Source: Nomia melanderi (lineage: Eukaryota; Arthropoda; Insecta; Hymenoptera; Halictidae). Taken from it: a stretch of DNA of 64,000 nucleotides. The notes beneath the pieces were generated by a model. The model made no database searches. It was not told where the DNA came from and worked only from the letters and a program-made list of their open reading frames with translations. Position 1 is the stretch's first letter. Every line of letters begins with the position of its first letter. Below, in pieces: positions 37,101 through 46,706 of this stretch. Position numbers and translations under genes: made by a program. Location of the stretch: assembly GCF_051020985.1 (NCBI RefSeq), contig NC_135001.1:15865896-15929895 (forward strand), in the 5' to 3' direction.

Positions 37101-40100
37101 TATAAAATTTAATATAGCATCAATTGGGCAAGGTGATATTTCAATAGTGATAATGAAAGCACTATTCTTACTAGTGATAATGAAAGCATACTGGCGTAGT
37201 ATTGGAGACTTTTTTAAAAATATAAACACCTTTTGTTTATGATCAATATTGTAGGAACGTTTGGAAATGATTTAAAGAAATTGTGCTAAATATTTACTTT
37301 GGGAGATATTTACTTTTACAGTCATCGAGATGAGAATTTAAATTTAAGTTAAATTGGAATCAGGTTTATCTTGTATTTAGATTCAGAATTAGATACGTAG
37401 TAAATAAGAGTAGCTGCAATTGATAATTATTAAATTTATTAGTAATATTGAATACGCTTTTACGTACTGTATTTCGGAATTGAAGGCCGAACGACAGTTA
37501 TAAATGTGCATAAAGGAAAGTTGTTCAACATGATGTCCTTGACAACATATTTCAAGGCATTGAAATCGACGGAGCGTAGCTGTTTGTAAATATCTACCAA
37601 AATGTTAAAACCTCTTTTGCAAGTAACATTTGAATGCCTATTTTCATGTCATCTTGTATAGAAAACTCCGCTGTTTTCGCGCACACTTTCATTTTTCTTA
37701 CTAAGCATTGCTAAAGTAAGGAAGAACAAAATTTCTTTCCACTGTTACATCCAGTAAGTTATTTTTATTTCACTTTCACTGGTTGAAGAAATTCAGGAGC
37801 TAAAATTATAATACTTTGTATCATTAACTTAAAATACAAAATTAGAATCCTTTTTCACGTTTATCAATAGTATTCATCTTCAATTCCATTTTATATATTC
37901 CCTTTATACGAATTTCAATTGGAACTACAAAATGACAATAGAATGCAGTTTTATCGAAGTCTCTGATATTGTATAAACCTCATCTGACGTGTTGAATTAT
38001 TGAGAGAAGAGGAATACTTCTGTTCAATGTCGATTTAAGTGAATCACGCCCACGGGATTTTATGTTAATGGAAATCCGCAATTTAGTCATTACTATGAAC
38101 GTAAAATCTGTCAATTGCAAATTGAGCGTCGCATCCACAGTCTCGTTGTTTTTTTCCTGAGTCATCTACTCCTTCTAAATTCATTGCCGCCTTAGTAATC
38201 GTGACCTTGGAGCGATCACGAGGAATGTCACGCACAGTTCATTTGCATAATCTTATACATAGCATGTAACAACAAAATATTTATGCAAATACTTTTTAGT
38301 ACTTTACAACCATCTTCGCATAACCTGGTAACGTATTGTTCGTTAAATTGACGCATCGTTTTCTTCTTCTCTAAGGAAAATGAAAAAATGTTATTCTCTT
38401 TGTTTAACAGTATTGGCCGCATGATACTGACAAAAGCACCTTGGATTTTCGATCCCAATGGCGATAGAGACAGAGAGGATATAACGTCGTTGTATAAGGC
38501 GAGGGAAGGTAAATGTCCATAAACACTAGAACTATCATACCAGTTAAAGTAACTGGTTTAAAAGCATTGAATACTCGAATTAATCTTGAGAATAAATAGT
38601 TTCGCTTAAATACTATAATGAATGTCTTAAGAAACTGAAAGTAATCTATTGTTATAATTTTTATTGGTGTTATGCATTAATCGTATTACATGCTCGGTAA
38701 TTCTGGTGTTAACCATTTTAAACATTAAAATATATGCTGAACTTCTAAATTAATCTTTAGTATCACAACTTCTTTATTACGCCTAGGAGAATTCCTTAAA
38801 AATAAGTGAAAAGTTCTGACGTAACAATTGTTTATATAAATCGAAATTTTGAATATGAGCCATTAAATTATAGTGTTAAGACATTACAGATTTTTGAACA
38901 ACTTTAAAAGAGAAATAGAAGTGTACGTTGAATTGTCGCGAACGTTCAGTGAACTGATCAACGATATAAGCGTTGTGAATCGACGCTGTCTCAGCTTCTG
39001 TCGCAGCTTTGCTATAAACATATGCTAAGTAGTTGTGGTCGGTACCCTGATTTAATCGTTTCTATTTTTGATGCGGTATAATAGCAACGCACGACATCCT
39101 TGTTTATTGCATCAGCTCATTTCATGCTTTATCTAGGTTTTCCTGCCTCGATGGCCAACGGTCTTAACGCTAGAACTACCAGTCAAGATGACTGGTTTCG
39201 ATTATTTTGTTGCAAAATTATTGCTATCTTAAAAGCATCGAATATTTGAAATGATTTTGAAAATAAATAATTCCACTTGAATACTATAATGAATGTCTGA
39301 AGAAACTGAAAATATCTATTGTTATAATTTTTATAGGAATTATATATGGATCATATTAAACGCTCAGTGGTTCTAGTGTTAACATTGAAGCATCATTAGC
39401 AATTGCAGTTAGTAATTGTTGGATTTTACTCTGATCCAAAGTGTTTCTGCCATTTTGGGTAACATCCCTTTAGCAGCTTGCACGCTACTATAGCCGACAA
39501 TAGCTCCATGTGTTCCTTGACGATTTACTGTTATTTATGTTTTATTTATGTTCAAAGGGTTAACATCGTCCGTTTTTTATCTTACCTCCAGCTATTACTC
39601 CAGTTTCTGCTGCTATTTACCTCGCAGATTATGTATGGACAATGTGTATCTATTATTTAATATCTATTATTATTTTCTTTACATTCAGGAACCGAGGCAG
39701 AACGTTTGACGTTGTACAGAGCTGTGCGTAGCACTGAGGTCGCTAAAAGATTTTATTCGTTGCCCTCTCCTGGTAAAGAAGACGTTCAGTTCGATCTCGT
39801 GGATCTTGAGCGTGTGAACATCGGCCAACCGTTCGCCGTTACGGTACGCATGAAGAATAAATCGAACCAACCAAGAACCATTCAAGCCATTTTATCTGCT
39901 GGTAGTGTGTATTATACTGGGGTTAAGGCGAATTTAGTGAAGAGAGCGTCCGGCGATTTTGTGCTTCAACCCAATGCCAGTAAGTTGAAACTTATTCATT
40001 TTGCATCCTAACATCTTACATTGATTTAATGTTGATATTTTGAGATAGTTTTCTTTGGTCAATATGTTGATCTGTCTAATATCAAATTTGTTAACATTGT

Positions 40101-41881
40101 ACGCCGGCTAAATTTCAGCTACTGGAATCTATTTTTAAACATCAATCAAACCAAAATTTGCAACTTACGAAAAAGAACAAGGAATACGATTTTGTAATTT
40201 TACTTCGGATTTGTGTTATACGTATCTAAAGTGCTACATTAATGTATGCAATTCAACGATAGGCTGAAAATCCTGCAATTACGTGTACCGGTGTACAATG
40301 TGTTAATATTGTGTTTGATGCGATAACTTAATGATACATATGTACGTACATACACCTGTCCCTCCACTTACACAGAGTATCCGTTCCATGTAGATTCGTT
40401 GTACACGAATGAAAATCGCGTAAATAGAGTCCGTCAGTACAAAAGAAAACAAAGTATTGCAAAGAAAATCTGGTATAAGTATCAGAAATACATATTTATT
40501 TCATATAGCTTAACAAAAATACAAGAAGACATTTCAGAAAACAAAAGTAAATTTTAAATCGCGTATAAATAATACCGCGTTAATAGTTTTATAATTTACC
40601 GTGTAACAAGAGACCAGTGCAAAAAAGTATCGTGGAAATGGAGGGGCGGGTGTATAATGTTTGATACTGCTTTTTATATTCCTCTTACTGTATTCCTTGT
40701 TTCTTCCACCTACATTATATTTACTTTATACTGTTTGTCTAAAATTTGATATATCGACATGTTCTATTTAACAAGGTGAAGAGTTGAGACTCGCGGTCAC
40801 GGTGGACGATTATTTAGATAAATTGGTGGAATACTGCATTATGAAACTATACTGTATTGCCACGGTTAAGGAAACCAGGCAAACATGGGCTGACGAGGAT
40901 GATTTCCAGGTCTTGAAACCCAGTATTACAGTTAAGGTAAAGCAATTAGTGTCCAAAAATAGTATCCATTTCAACTTTGCATAAACTTTTATCCATTAAC
41001 TGTTAAGTGTATGATCTTCTTAAACAGTAATGAAATATTTAAAAAAAATAGCCAATTTATGTGTTAAACTGTAACAGAAAAATAATGTTTAAAATCCGTG
41101 TTTCTTTTTCATTTTTTTCACTTGAATAAAAGCTATTGTTATTTTGGCTGATCTACAATAAGAATAAAACAGACAATTGTGTTTCTAAATGGCAGTGAGT
41201 CAGAATAAAGTAGTATTTCTAATCTTGTAGTTAAATAATATTTTTACTATACTTCTTAAGTAATAACACAGTTAGCTGTGAAATTAAAATAAATTTTATT
41301 TTAATGTTGGTTCTTATTATATTTAAACCCTGCTGCAATAATATTTTCGCAAAGTGGAAGAAGTGACATTGTTGAAGCTGGACATTAACGTAAAACAATG
41401 TTATTCGAGAAGTAATATCAATAGTATAATTGAATTTGTAAATTTTCTTAGAGAATAATCTACTGATATAATATTCCTTCTATAAAATAGGAAAATAATA
41501 TTGTTTAACGTAAATGTACATCCATAAAAAACGACGAACTTGTAATACAAATTCAACGCAACGCGAAGGATAAAGGAAAAAAATATTTTTTAGATTGACG
41601 GCGATCCTACTGTAGGAAAACCATCAACGATCAGTCTCAGGTTCAAAAACCCGTTGAGGAGGGTGCTGACAGAGTGCAAATTTAACTATGCCGGACCGGG
41701 ACTCTCGAAAAACAAAACATTGGTATTCCGAGACGTTGAACCGGAAGAGGACGTTTATGTAGAGCACCAATTGATCCCACAGAAATCTGGACCACAGAAG
41801 ATCATCGCGACCTTTACCTCGAAGGAGCTCCTAGACATCACAGGATCAGCTGCTATTGATGTTCTCGACGAAGACGAATAA
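34175..41881 (+). CDS. Protein-glutamine gamma-glutamyltransferase (transglutaminase, annulin-like)
   Basis: Seven exons join in phase to 713 codons: 34175-34649, 35331-35557, 36295-36896, 38411-38508, 39689-39979, 40776-40936 and 41594-41881. Exon 1 is the transglutaminase N-terminal beta-sandwich (VESVYLYEKENATAHHTINY). Exons 2-3 are the catalytic core. The nucleophile sits in YGQCWVFA (Cys about 283), the His in NYHVWNDVW (about 347) and the Asp in GWQAIDSTPQE (about 370), so the triad is intact. Exons 5-7 form the two C-terminal beta-barrels. The enzyme makes Ca-dependent epsilon-(gamma-glutamyl)lysine cross-links; insect members act in hemolymph clotting, cuticle and cell junctions. No signal peptide is seen from the ATG at 34175. 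An in-frame ATG at 34040 would add 45 residues, but an acceptor-like TTGCAG at 34107 makes the shorter start preferable. Length is near the usual 690-780 aa. Confidence 0.95.
35887..36107. mobile_element. TTAA-type MITE, family A, copy 2 (transglutaminase intron 2)
   Basis: 221 bp, inverted relative to copies 3 and 4. It begins TTAACGCTAGAACTACC and ends GGTAGTTCTAGTGTAA. The subterminal hairpin CCAGTCA-TTC-TGACTGG at 36072-36088 is a perfect 7-3-7. It lies between exons 2 and 3 of the transglutaminase gene. Confidence 0.85.
36919..37131. mobile_element. TTAA-type MITE, family B, copy 2 (transglutaminase intron 3)
   Basis: It begins TTAACACTAGGTTTAC, matching the left end of the 3.39-kb copy, with shared internal blocks (CAGTTTATTCT, ATTGCATCAAT, ATATTTATAAAATTTAAT). 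The right terminus is lost; the end near 37131 is approximate. The left TTAA lies only 22 bases after the donor of transglutaminase exon 3. Confidence 0.65.
38520..38712. mobile_element. TTAA-type MITE, family A, copy 3 (transglutaminase intron 4)
   Basis: 193 bp. It begins CACTAGAACTATC after TAAA and ends GGTAATTCTGGTGTTAA. The hairpin CCAGTTA-AAG-TAACTGG (38540-38556) is perfect although its stem differs from copies 2 and 4. It starts 12 bases after exon 4 ends. Confidence 0.8.
39164..39382. mobile_element. TTAA-type MITE, family A, copy 4 (transglutaminase intron 4)
   Basis: 219 bp. It begins TTAACGCTAGAACTACC and ends GGTTCTAGTGTTAA. The hairpin CCAGTCA-AGA-TGACTGG (39179-39195) is perfect. 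Same orientation as copy 3 and in the same intron. Confidence 0.85.
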
Positions 41882-41882
41882 A
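41877..41882 (+). terminator. Polyadenylation signal overlapping the transglutaminase stop codon
   Basis: AATAAA overlaps the TAA stop (41879-41881). If it is used, the 3' UTR would be only some 15-30 bases, ending about where MITE C2 begins. Other signals further downstream are possible. Confidence 0.35.
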
Positions 41883-41924
41883 TGTATTCCATTGAATTTT
41901 ACTGTTGCTCGTAATCATGAATTT

Positions 41925-42172
41925 TTAACCCTTTGCACTCGAGGGCTTCGGAGCAGAGCCATTTAAAATTTGTCATCACAAACTGTAAAATTTTGTCATT
42001 AAGTATATTATAACATTCATATCTACAATCGATAAAAAACAGTGAAATACATCTATGACTTTTCTTTTCATGCGCGTATCATTTATTTATATGTTAATAT
42101 ACTTTTCCTATTAAAATTACTTCGAGTTGTTGGTAATGTCAGTAAGAAAAAGATTCGAGTGTAAAGGATTAA
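41925..42172. mobile_element. TTAA-type MITE, family C, copy 2, directly behind transglutaminase
   Basis: 248 bp. It begins TTAACCCTTTGCACTCG and ends CGAGTGTAAAGGATTAA. Next to the left terminus is GGCTTCG-GAG-CAGAGCC (41944-41960), a partly decayed 7-3-7 hairpin (five pairs, one T/G and one C/A). It starts 44 bases after the stop codon. Confidence 0.8.
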
Positions 42173-43141
42173 TATATGTTATATGTTCTCCTACACATTT
42201 TGAATTTTTTTTTCGTTTTTGTTCGTTTAAAAAAGAATTGTATCAAATTCCGAATTTAATGTGTACCATACCTGTGACTACTAGAGATACATTTGTAACA
42301 CATGATGTATAGTAAATTTAAAGCTTTCATGACCTGGGCGATCAAAGTTGTTTGAGGTTTTTGGATAAGAGCTGTGTCCTAAGAAATTTATCCCAACATT
42401 TCAGCTACGAACAATTACAAAAACTACCTGATTACTAACCACTGTGACTTGAACATGAGTATTATACAGGGTGGACTACGAAACGTGATTAACTTAGATT
42501 ATTCTGCTGCTAGCGGTTCGATCGGAAATTTTATTAGCTAAAATAACACGGTTCAAGGAGAGCTTCAAGATGTTTGGATTAGGTTTGACTTGAATTTAAA
42601 ATGGATTTTATTTAGATAGCAGAGATATTTTTCTTTTTTCGAACTTGTTTAGCTTTGGGGTGAGTTAGGTCAGGGTTGGGTTCAGGAAAAATTCATTTCC
42701 GCCAAAAACGAATACAATTTTTATATTTAAGATATTATTAATAGTTGAATGTTGTATATGTGTTTAACATTTAGAGAGAGGTGGAGTAGTAGTAGTAAAT
42801 TTTATTAATTTTTCAATTATTACTATTCTATGCCACACGCTATTGTATTTAACGTAATTGTTTCTTTCGTGTATTTTTACATAGTTAATATTTGTTAATA
42901 ATATAATATTTATAATATTTATTAAGAATAATCATTTTCCACAATGGTTCTATTTTTCCAATTATATTTCTGAAATTTTGAATTTGCACAGAGATCCACT
43001 GTCTAGTGATAGGAATCAGAATAAAAAATATTGAACACAGACTTGAAATACATATAGACTATGCACATAATGTATTTTGCTGTCTACTGTTCTGAAATAC
43101 CGACACCGTAAAAAATGCCCAGATACATTAAAACTTTCATG

Positions 43142-43260
43142 ACCGGTGACACCCAAGTGGTGCCATTGGCAAGCCGGTCGTTATTTGCCGGTGACACCAA
43201 CGTGGTACCATTTGCATCCCGTTTATTATTTGCGGTGACCTCAACGTGGTGCTATTGGAA
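43142..43260. repeat. Minisatellite, two and a half units of about 48 bp
   Basis: Units begin CCGGTGACACCCAAGTGGTG, then GCCGGTGACACCAACGTGGT, then GCGGTGACCTCAACGTGGTG. The period is close to 48, so a frame stays open and gives repeated GDT(Q/N)VVP(L/F)ASR peptides. The GC-rich units contrast with the flanks. A TTACACGTAT triplication follows to 43290. Confidence 0.6.
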
Positions 43261-44428
43261 ATTACACGTATTACACGTATTTACACGTATCATTTAATAA
43301 AAATCAGCTAAGTTTATTATGTTGTAATGAATTTTACATTTGTACATTTTAATGAACAACTTTGCAAAAAGTTCCGGCGACAGAGAAGAAAATTTTTGTG
43401 AACTGTGCGGACGTGAAAGTGTTATTGGACTCCACTTCAATTTATGGAAGCGCAAGGACTAACCAATACGACACCTAGGTCAACCAGCTCGAAATACGTC
43501 ACTAACTTCATAGATCCAAGACTGCCAATAGCTTTTTTATTTTCATTTTTACTTAGAAATTACGTGTAATAATAAAAACAGAAGACAGTAGTCTACATTT
43601 GTACAGTAAATAAGTTTAATAGTAGTTATTAGACTTTATTATTATTATAATAATCTTTAAAATGATCAATGCATAGTGAAAAGAAAACTGCGCGAATGCA
43701 AATGGTTAAATAACTGAATAAATCACTAGAATAAGTTAATAAGTTAAGTTACCAAATAAAGACTGGTTCATGAGACAGTAACTAGTAAGGCACCGACGGA
43801 AGAAAAAGTCTTACGTGAAAATATAAAATACAAACCTAGAAAAACTAGAACGCGTCGTTTGTGTTACTCCGTGATTCCTCAGTACTACGAGTCTTGTCGT
43901 TCTCCTACAAATCCAATGGTCAACTATTGAACTATACAAGCTTGCAACATGAAAAGTTTGTGCCTGGTAAGTTATGTTTTTATATAAATTTTACAGCTGT
44001 AATTTATGTAGTAAATCTATTTATAAAAATACTTGCGCTTGTGGATTAATAAAAACTGCATTGTCATGACGTTCTATTGAATAAACAACAATAAATAAAA
44101 CTGAAGTAGCTTCGCGCGTTGGGAGTTTGAAAAAATGGCAACATTGTGACGGATACGTTTCTATAATGGTTTACCATGTTTACTATTTGGTCGACTTCGA
44201 TCATTTTGCTTGATGTAGTTTTCCTATTGACCGTTCTTTAGGCGTAGAGGGCAGAGCAGAACCTTTGATTTTTTATACAGTCGGTAATTCAGAGCACGTG
44301 GCACCGAGTACCATATACTTGCAGTATCTATCCTATACTTCGGACTGTAATGCATCTAATCCGATTTCTGCTTACAAGCCCAAAATTTTCTATTATCGGT
44401 AACGTCGAACGCGACACAAAAATGGTTA

Positions 44429-44446
44429 GGGGTTCCTAGGAACCCC
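44429..44446. repeat. 18-bp perfect palindrome, possible end of a TTAA-type element
   Basis: GGGGTTCCTAGGAACCCC followed by GGTAGCGTG. On the other strand this reads CACGCTACC then the palindrome, like the terminus-plus-hairpin layout of the other elements. A plausible far end is the TTTAGGCGTAGAGG stretch near 44239, but matching is weak. Confidence 0.35.
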
Positions 44447-45003
44447 GGTAGCGTGTGACAAAATTTTACATTGCATGTTACGTCTATGACAGTTTATCGT
44501 ATACCTCGTGTGTGCTGAAGTAAACAAATTGATTTAATACGCTGTAGACGTTACATCTTGGTAATGTAATTTAATACCTCTCGATAGTACTAGTTGAAGA
44601 AAGTTAATACAATTTAATTGATACTATATTATGTTATAATAATGTATGTTGCATTTTTTTCGTATTTCGCAGTGCAAAACATATAACCTAAATAGTGATA
44701 CAGTTGTTTAATGACATCAATGTAACTATTGCAATAATTACAATTAATTCATGTTTTCTAAATGTTAAACTCTGTCAAATGAGGGTGAGTAGTAGGAAGT
44801 TGTATATTGAAACAATAAAAACTTAGTCACAAGTTCATGTTTGAGAACAAATATAAAAACAACTTTGCTATGAAAATGCATGCAATTCGTGACATATTTG
44901 TATTGTTTCAAATAGTGAATTCATTTTGAGTAGCTACTCATAAACTAATGTTTTTATAAATTCTGTACATAGAAAGAAGGGCAAAATTGAGCTGGAAATA
45001 ACA

Positions 45004-46208
45004 ATGGCGGATGTTGTACTGAAGTATTTGAAAATACAAAACAGACCTTATAGTATTAATGATATAGTGTCTAATCTACACAATGAATATGGTAAAACGG
45101 CAGTTCAAAAAATTGTAGATAAACTGAAGGCTGAAGGATATATATTTGAAAAAGTAAGATAATTATTGTCAAATATCTAGTACTATATGATAAATAATAT
45201 AATCAAAAACAAAATTGTTTAATGCGAATAAGTTGAAGTTGTGAAATAAACTGTTCACACATGAGATTCTGAAATTATAAATTTGATTTCAAATATTTGA
45301 GATTAAATGTATGTTCATCAATAATTGTTTCTATCTTGTTAACACATTTGCAGTTATTACATAGATATAATGATTAATTATTGTTAATGAAATATAAACA
45401 TGTCTTTTTAATGGCTATAATTAATCGACGGTCATAAACATGTTATTTTAAAATGAATTTTGTAATTAATATGCTCTTTTTAATCATAGCAGCATGTGAT
45501 AACTAAATTTAATCTTTTCAAGTGATTTTTAATTATATAGGAATAATTAGCTGCAAAAGTGTTAATATTTGTAAATAATGAAAGTACGATTCTAAAATAA
45601 TATAATAATATCGATAGAAAATAAGTGCTCCAATTAATTATTTTAAAAATGAATTATATAAAAAAATGCTATTTTATATTTTCAACATATATTTACATAT
45701 GTTATTACAAAACATTTTATAGATATAAAGTAATATAAATATGTAAATTTTGCATCAGGTCTATGGAAAACAAAAGATTTATTGTGCAGTTCAGGATTCA
45801 AATTTAGATGTAGAGGAATTAATGAGGATAGATAAAGAATTACAGGCACATGCCAATGAAGTTGAGAGCAAATATCAGGAATTGGAAAAAGAGATTAAAG
45901 TACAGGAAGCTTTATTAATGTCCATTAAATCTAGTATCACAATTGAAGAAGCAAAAGAACAAAAGGAGGTGCTCAAAGAAAGTATTAAGATATTAACAAA
46001 TAAGTTAGATGCATTGATGGAAGCAAGTGGTACCGAAGATTTGACTGAATCGAAAAGAAAAGCAGAGAAAGCACTGAATGAATATTCTCGCGAATATGGA
46101 AAACGAAAACGTTTATGTACTGAAATCATAGATTGTATATTGGAAAATTATCCTCATAGTAAAACTGAATTATATGAGGAGATAGGTATAGAAGCAAAAA
46201 TTGTTTAA
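45004..46208 (+). CDS. PSMC3IP: Homologous-pairing protein 2 (Hop2 / PSMC3IP / TBPIP)
   Basis: Two exons, 45004-45153 and 45759-46208, join in phase 0 and encode 200 aa, the normal family length. Residues 1-60 form the N-terminal winged helix (MADVVLKYLKIQNRPYSIND, then VYGKQKIYC). Residues about 70-150 are a coiled coil rich in Glu and Lys (VESKYQELEKEIKVQEALL). The C-terminal helices with RKRLCTEIIDCILENYPHSK match the family. Hop2 pairs with Mnd1 through its coiled coil and stimulates Dmc1/Rad51 strand exchange in meiosis; it acts in the nucleus. The ATG at 45004 is chosen because it opens the conserved domain. Intron 605 bp. It faces the metalloprotease gene tail to tail with 498 bases between stops. 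Confidence 0.93.
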
Positions 46209-46231
46209 TAATAGTATTTTTCTGTCTGTAT

Positions 46232-46537
46232 TTCATCGTTTGAGTGCCAAGCGGCGCGATCGCGCTTTTCCGTTACACTGCCTAAAAGTGCCAGTCTATC
46301 GGTTCATAGAATCAGATGAAACTTCTTTATTTCTTCTCCTTCTAATTATCCATTTTTATATTTATTATTATTCACTTAGAACTGAAAGAACGTAACGATC
46401 GGTCTATTTTAAATTTGTGTCTGTAAAAATAGAAAAGCGTAATTCAGTTTCTAAATTGGAACGAAAGAAGCGCAATCGCGCTGCTTGGTAGTTTTTGACC
46501 GGGTTTTTGCAAAAACCCGTGGCACTCAAGTGGTTAA
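46232..46537. mobile_element. TTAA-type MITE, family G, in the gap between two convergent genes
   Basis: About 306 bp. The right end, read inward, is TTAACCACTTGAGTGCCA and is followed by a perfect 20-base palindrome, CGGGTTTTTGCAAAAACCCG (46500-46519). The left end is TTCA plus TCGTTTGAGTGCCA. A GCGCGATCGCGC palindrome lies just inside the left end and an AGCGCAATCGCGCT near-palindrome inside the right. It starts 24 bases after the Hop2 stop, so it probably forms much of the Hop2 3' UTR. Confidence 0.65.
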
Positions 46538-46700
46538 TGTAATGTTATCTTATTCATTATATTTATATACAAATTTATATTTTTATACTTAAAGTAAGTA
46601 GTTGTGTAAGTTAACTATTAATATTCTGTTCGTATATTCAAATATTTTTAAATAAATAACATTCATAAATTATACAATTTTATAAGTTAACAAACATAAA

Positions 46701-46706
46701 TTTATT
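46701..46706 (-). terminator. Polyadenylation signal immediately after the metalloprotease stop
   Basis: On the minus strand the stop TAA (46709-46707) is followed directly by AATAAA. If functional, the 3' UTR is very short. AT-rich context makes chance occurrence possible. Confidence 0.3.

Larger units (their letters stand above)
42173..45003. other. Intergenic DNA between transglutaminase and Hop2
   Basis: Mostly AT-rich. It contains a possible dispersed-repeat edge (TACAGGGTGG at about 42475), a short tandem repeat (43142-43260) and an 18-base palindrome (44429-44446). No gene was recognised. The frames at 43115-43297 and 43861-44049 are repeat-derived or lack coding support. Confidence 0.5.

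Noticed and set aside
42470..42640. Possible retroelement edge starting TACAGGGTGG
   Set aside because: The word is common at insect repeat ends, but no second copy, terminal repeat or coding part was visible in the window.
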